Assembly: GCF_032062175.1 (NCBI RefSeq)
Contig: NZ_DAMBQK010000022.1
Span: forward strand, 1 to 64,000
Direction of reading: 5' to 3'
Origin: Atlantibacter sp032062175
Lineage (GTDB): Bacteria > Pseudomonadota > Gammaproteobacteria > Enterobacterales > Enterobacteriaceae
Length of the DNA: 64,000 nt
Both the position numbers and the translations under genes were made by a program. This document shows positions 60,498 to 64,000 of the stretch, in pieces. The first letter of the stretch is position 1. Each line of letters opens with the position of its first letter. The notes beneath the pieces are model-generated. The model had not been told where the DNA came from, searched no databases, and saw only the letters and a program-made list of their open reading frames with translations.

Positions 60498-61756
60498 CGC
60501 CATACCCCTTTGGTATCGACAATCCATGCCTGCTGCACGGCGCTGCCCTCAATAGCTTTAAACGACGCATGATCGACCAGCATGACCAGCACATCAGCCT
60601 GCGCCAGCGCATCGTCAATCGTGACCAGCTTACAGTGCGGCGCAAGGCTTTCGGGCAACGCATGAATATTGGGCTCCACCACCAGCGTTTCGCCGCTGTT
60701 CCACTGGGCGATTTGATGAGCGATTTCCATCGCCGGGCTTTCGCGCAAATCATCAATATTGGGTTTAAATGCCAGGCCAAAACAGGCGACTTTCAGTTCG
60801 CTGGCGCGCTTGCCGCTGGCGTTAAGGCAATCGGCGACGGTCGCTTTAACGCGCTCAAGCACCCAGCGCGGTTTGTAATCGTTCACTTCACGGGCGATGC
60901 GGATAAGACGCGCCTGCTGCGGATTCTGCGCCACGATAAACCACGGGTCGACCGCGATACAGTGTCCACCTACGCCTGGGCCAGGTTGCAAAATATTGAC
61001 GCGCGGATGGCGGTTCGCCAGGCGAATCAGTTCCCATACGTTGATGTCTTGATCGGCGCAAATCAGCGACAGCTCATTGGCAAAAGCGATATTTACATCG
61101 CGGAAGCTGTTTTCAGTAAGTTTGCACATTTCAGCGGTGCGGGCGTTAGTTACCACACACTCGCCCTCCAGGAAGATGCAATACAGTTCACTGGCGCGCG
61201 CAGAACATACCGCCGTCATCCCACCGACGACGCGGTCATTTTTAATCAGCTCGACCATCACCTGGCCCGGCAGCACTCGCTCCGGGCAATAGGCGATGTT
61301 GATATCGGCATCATCACCGGCCTGCTGGGGGAAGCTGAGATCCGGGCGTAACGCCGCCAGCCACTGCGCCATTTGTTCGGTAGTGCCAACGGGAGAGGTA
61401 GACTCCAGGATCACCAGGTTGCCTTTACGCAATACCGGCGCGATAGACTCCACAGCGGCCTGAACATATTGCATATCGGGCTGGTGTTCTCGTTTAAACG
61501 GCGTCGGCACAGCAATCAAAAAAGCATCCGCTTCAACAGGCTGCGTAGTTGCGCTTAGAAATCCGTTTTCAACGGCAGCTTTCACTACACTGCCGAGCTC
61601 CGGTTCAACAATATGAATTTCACCTCGGTTAATCGTCTCAACCGCACGAGGATTGATATCAACCCCTATGACCCGCGTCTTGCGCGATGCAAAAGCGGCA
61701 GCAGTCGGTAAACCGATATATCCCAGTCCAATCACTGAAATAGTAGAAAAACTCAT
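60494..61756 (-). CDS. wecC: UDP-N-acetyl-D-mannosamine dehydrogenase
   Basis: 420 residues. Oxidises UDP-ManNAc to UDP-ManNAcA for WecG. UDP-sugar dehydrogenase family: VIGLGYIGLPTA at the N-terminus, the catalytic Cys in GPGVGGHCIAVDPWF, and a UDP-binding C-terminal third (CFGLAFKPNIDDLRES). ATGA overlaps with both wecB and rffG. Confidence 0.97.
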   Translation of the reverse strand: MSFSTISVIGLGYIGLPTAAAFASRKTRVIGVDINPRAVETINRGEIHIVEPELGSVVKAAVENGFLSATTQPVEADAFLIAVPTPFKREHQPDMQYVQAAVESIAPVLRKGNLVILESTSPVGTTEQMAQWLAALRPDLSFPQQAGDDADINIAYCPERVLPGQVMVELIKNDRVVGGMTAVCSARASELYCIFLEGECVVTNARTAEMCKLTENSFRDVNIAFANELSLICADQDINVWELIRLANRHPRVNILQPGPGVGGHCIAVDPWFIVAQNPQQARLIRIAREVNDYKPRWVLERVKATVADCLNASGKRASELKVACFGLAFKPNIDDLRESPAMEIAHQIAQWNSGETLVVEPNIHALPESLAPHCKLVTIDDALAQADVLVMLVDHASFKAIEGSAVQQAWIVDTKGVWR

Positions 61757-62883
61757 AGTGTGATCCGATTATTCTTTAACGCTTGCAAAATGCGAGCGCA
61801 GGCTTTTCCATCGCCATAAGGATTATGAGCCCGGCTCATCGCCTGGTATTCCGTATCGTCATTAAGTAGCTGAGATACCTCAGCGACAATGCGCGCACTA
61901 TCGGTGCCCACCAGACGTACCGTTCCTGCTTCGATCGCTTCTGGTCGTTCAGTGGTTTCACGCATCACTAACACGGGTTTACCCAATGAAGGTGCCTCTT
62001 CCTGAATTCCGCCTGAATCCGTCAAAATCAGCCACGCGCGATTCATTAACCATACAAATGGCAGGTAATCCTGCGGTTCAATCAAAATGACATTCTCGAC
62101 CTGGCCAAGAATACGGTTTACCGGCTCGCTGACATTCGGATTGAGATGTACCGGATAGACAATCTGTACATCCTGATTTTCGCGAGCAATATCCGCCAGC
62201 GCCTGGCAAATATGCTCAAACCCCTGACCAAAACTTTCACGGCGGTGCCCTGTGACCAGAATTAATTTTTTATCGTCGCGCAAAAAAGGATAACGAGAGG
62301 CGAGCTCGCGTTGGCGTGACTCATCGCTAAGGAGAGAATCACGCACCGAAATCAACGCGTCGATTACCGTATTGCCGGTAACAAAAATGCGTTCGTCCGG
62401 TATATTTTCGCGTAACAGGTTGGTACGTGAATTCTTTGTGGGCGCAAAGTGGTACATCGCAAGATGGCCAGTCAGCGTTCGGTTTGCCTCTTCCGGCCAC
62501 GGTGAAGACAGATCACCCGTGCGTAAACCCGCCTCAACATGTCCAACCGGAATGCGTTGATAAAACGCAGCAAGGCTGGCGGCCACGGTCGTCGTGGTGT
62601 CGCCATGGACTAACACCACATCAGGTTTAAATTCTTCAAGGACTGGCTTTAATCCTTCAAGTATCCGACAGGTTATCTCCGTTAATCCCTGCCCCGGTTT
62701 CATAATGTTGAGATCGTAATCCGGTACGATAGAAAACAAATGCAGTACCTGATCCAGCATCTCCCGGTGCTGTGCGGTTACACAGACCCTGGCATCGAAA
62801 TACGGGTCTTTTGCCAGCGCATGTACCAGAGGTGCCATCTTGATAGCTTCAGGACGCGTGCCAAAAACGGTTAATACTTTCAC
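61753..62883 (-). CDS. wecB: UDP-N-acetylglucosamine 2-epimerase
   Basis: 376 residues. Non-hydrolysing epimerase making UDP-ManNAc. Start MKVLTVFGTRPEAIKMAPL, VLVHGDTTTTVAASLAAFY, GHRRESFGQG and LTDSGGIQEEAPSLGKPVL are all typical. It lies 54 bases after wzzE and overlaps wecC by four bases. Confidence 0.98.
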   Translation of the reverse strand: MKVLTVFGTRPEAIKMAPLVHALAKDPYFDARVCVTAQHREMLDQVLHLFSIVPDYDLNIMKPGQGLTEITCRILEGLKPVLEEFKPDVVLVHGDTTTTVAASLAAFYQRIPVGHVEAGLRTGDLSSPWPEEANRTLTGHLAMYHFAPTKNSRTNLLRENIPDERIFVTGNTVIDALISVRDSLLSDESRQRELASRYPFLRDDKKLILVTGHRRESFGQGFEHICQALADIARENQDVQIVYPVHLNPNVSEPVNRILGQVENVILIEPQDYLPFVWLMNRAWLILTDSGGIQEEAPSLGKPVLVMRETTERPEAIEAGTVRLVGTDSARIVAEVSQLLNDDTEYQAMSRAHNPYGDGKACARILQALKNNRITL

Positions 62884-62937
62884 AACGCTTCTCTTCTGTT
62901 TAATCCTGCGCGCAGGCTTGCGCGCATTGAAAAATGC

Positions 62938-63987
62938 TTATACGGGACGACGACGGGCCAGGGCAACACCCGCACCAATGAGCGCGCCGACAGCACCCCA
63001 CATAATCATCAGGAATGCTCTGCGCGGACTGTCGCGCTTCACCGGTTCTTCAGGCGTTCTCAAATAACGATAGGTCTGAAAACGGGGATCGAGCGATGGA
63101 CCGACATTCAGCGTCGTGAGCATCGCCCGATTTTGGTCATAGCTGATATCAAAAGAAGGCCCGACCGCCTGCAGATTCTCAAGGCGTGCCTGCAACATCG
63201 GACGGCCCAGCATAAACAGTTCAGAATCGGGTAATTCTTCCGCCGGGACCTGCGTTTCGCTGGTGGAGATATTGTGTTGTTGGGCGATTTTTAACGCCTC
63301 CTGCACACTTTGCACTTTGCGGCTAAAGATGGATTTGGCCACGGCTTCCTGGCGTTTTACCTGCGCTTTCATCTGGATGGTCCGCGCGGCCCAGGCACCT
63401 TTCAGCTCGTCATTTAAGTGGCTGGCGGCGCGCTCGCTGGCAAACGCCACGTACTGGCGTAGCAGGTTATTAGCGTCCGGCGCGGTTTCCGCGATCAGCT
63501 TAACGCTGTCATTCACGTTGCGGGTGAAATCCCCTGCGGTGAACTGGATATTGCCGATCAGTTCATCAAGCAGCGCCGCATCAACTTTGCTGTTTCCGGC
63601 TTTACGCTGCTGGTAATAATCCGTTTGCAGCCAAAAATCACGGCGGGTATCCCAGGCAGATAACTGCATGATGAATTCTTTATATGCATCATCCATGACT
63701 GAAGGCTGCTCAACGCCGTTGGGATTTGTTTTCACGTCCAGGTTGCGCAGGAACTGTTGCTGAGAGTAGTAGCTGCCCAACATATTCACCGTGGGCCGAT
63801 CGGTAATAGCCGTTGCACTCCACTCCTGGCGAGCAAAAATGGTGTACACCAGCGCGCCGAGAATAAACAGCGCGGCAAAACCAACGATCCAGATTTTGCC
63901 TGCCCAGAACGTGCGGAACAAACCGCGCACGTCCAGTTCATTTTCAACCATCCCGTGTTGCATGCCTGGCAATTGCTCTTTCATCAC
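62938..63987 (-). CDS. wzzE: ECA chain-length determinant WzzE
   Basis: 349 residues (E. coli 348), start codon 13 bases from the right edge; a second ATG follows the first directly. Two membrane helices (about 31-52 and 325-345) flank a periplasmic, largely helical domain with a coiled region around residues 200-240; PRRAFLMIMWG precedes the last helix. WzzE sets ECA chain length with WzyE. wecA should lie just beyond the window. Confidence 0.96.
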   Translation of the reverse strand: MMKEQLPGMQHGMVENELDVRGLFRTFWAGKIWIVGFAALFILGALVYTIFARQEWSATAITDRPTVNMLGSYYSQQQFLRNLDVKTNPNGVEQPSVMDDAYKEFIMQLSAWDTRRDFWLQTDYYQQRKAGNSKVDAALLDELIGNIQFTAGDFTRNVNDSVKLIAETAPDANNLLRQYVAFASERAASHLNDELKGAWAARTIQMKAQVKRQEAVAKSIFSRKVQSVQEALKIAQQHNISTSETQVPAEELPDSELFMLGRPMLQARLENLQAVGPSFDISYDQNRAMLTTLNVGPSLDPRFQTYRYLRTPEEPVKRDSPRRAFLMIMWGAVGALIGAGVALARRRPV

Positions 63988-64000
63988 TTCCCCAGCTTCA

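Overview
The window is a chromosomal segment of a gamma-proteobacterium of the family Enterobacteriaceae. Gene order from hemG to wzzE, protein lengths and operator sequences match the E. coli/Salmonella/Enterobacter backbone almost gene for gene. Some E. coli neighbours are absent (aslA/aslB between the glmZ sRNA and the tRNA cluster, yigE/F/G around corA-rarD), so I place it nearer the Enterobacter/Kosakonia/Klebsiella side, but sequence alone does not settle genus or species.

Layout. Bases 1-100 hold an rRNA-operon P1 promoter reading leftwards out of the window, with hemG and trkH upstream of it (the rrnA context). Next come yigZ-pepQ, divergent from the FadR-controlled fadBA operon; fre-ubiD; rfaH; tatABC and tatD; the ubiquinone genes ubiE-ubiJ-ubiB; SOS-linked rmuC; udp divergent from dlhH; metE divergent from metR; then yigM(bioT), yigL, pldB and rhtB. 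After rhtC come recQ, pldA, yigI, rarD, corA with a structured leader, uvrD with its own promoter, LexA box and attenuator-like hairpin, then yigB-xerC-yigA-dapF-lptM as an overlapping operon, cyaY, cyaA (UUG start, CRP site), hemCDXY, the small RNA GlmZ with a sigma-54-type promoter, a four-tRNA operon (Arg-His-Leu-Pro), yifK(thrP), and the enterobacterial common antigen operon from wzzE to wecG (wecA would lie just outside the right edge).

The part that is not ordinary backbone lies between the convergent genes rhtB and rhtC (about 26.7-30.1 kb). It is a visibly AT-rich two-gene cassette. The first gene encodes a protein of about 522 residues: an unrecognised N-terminal region of about 378 residues followed by a Hint (hedgehog/intein-type autoprocessing) domain. 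The second, starting one base after the first stop, encodes a 506-residue metal-dependent adenosine deaminase of the ADGF/ADA2 type with all expected zinc and catalytic residues. This looks like a split Hint-plus-effector arrangement with no visible immunity gene, secretion gene or integrase, and it is the best candidate here for an undescribed system.

How the genes work together: most of the window is housekeeping (heme, ubiquinone, Tat export, fatty acid oxidation, methionine, DNA repair and recombination, outer-membrane phospholipase, ECA). Regulatory sites that can be read directly are one FadR operator, two LexA boxes, two CRP sites, MetJ and MetR boxes, rrn and tRNA stringent-type promoters, and a sigma-54/GlrR-type control region for GlmZ.
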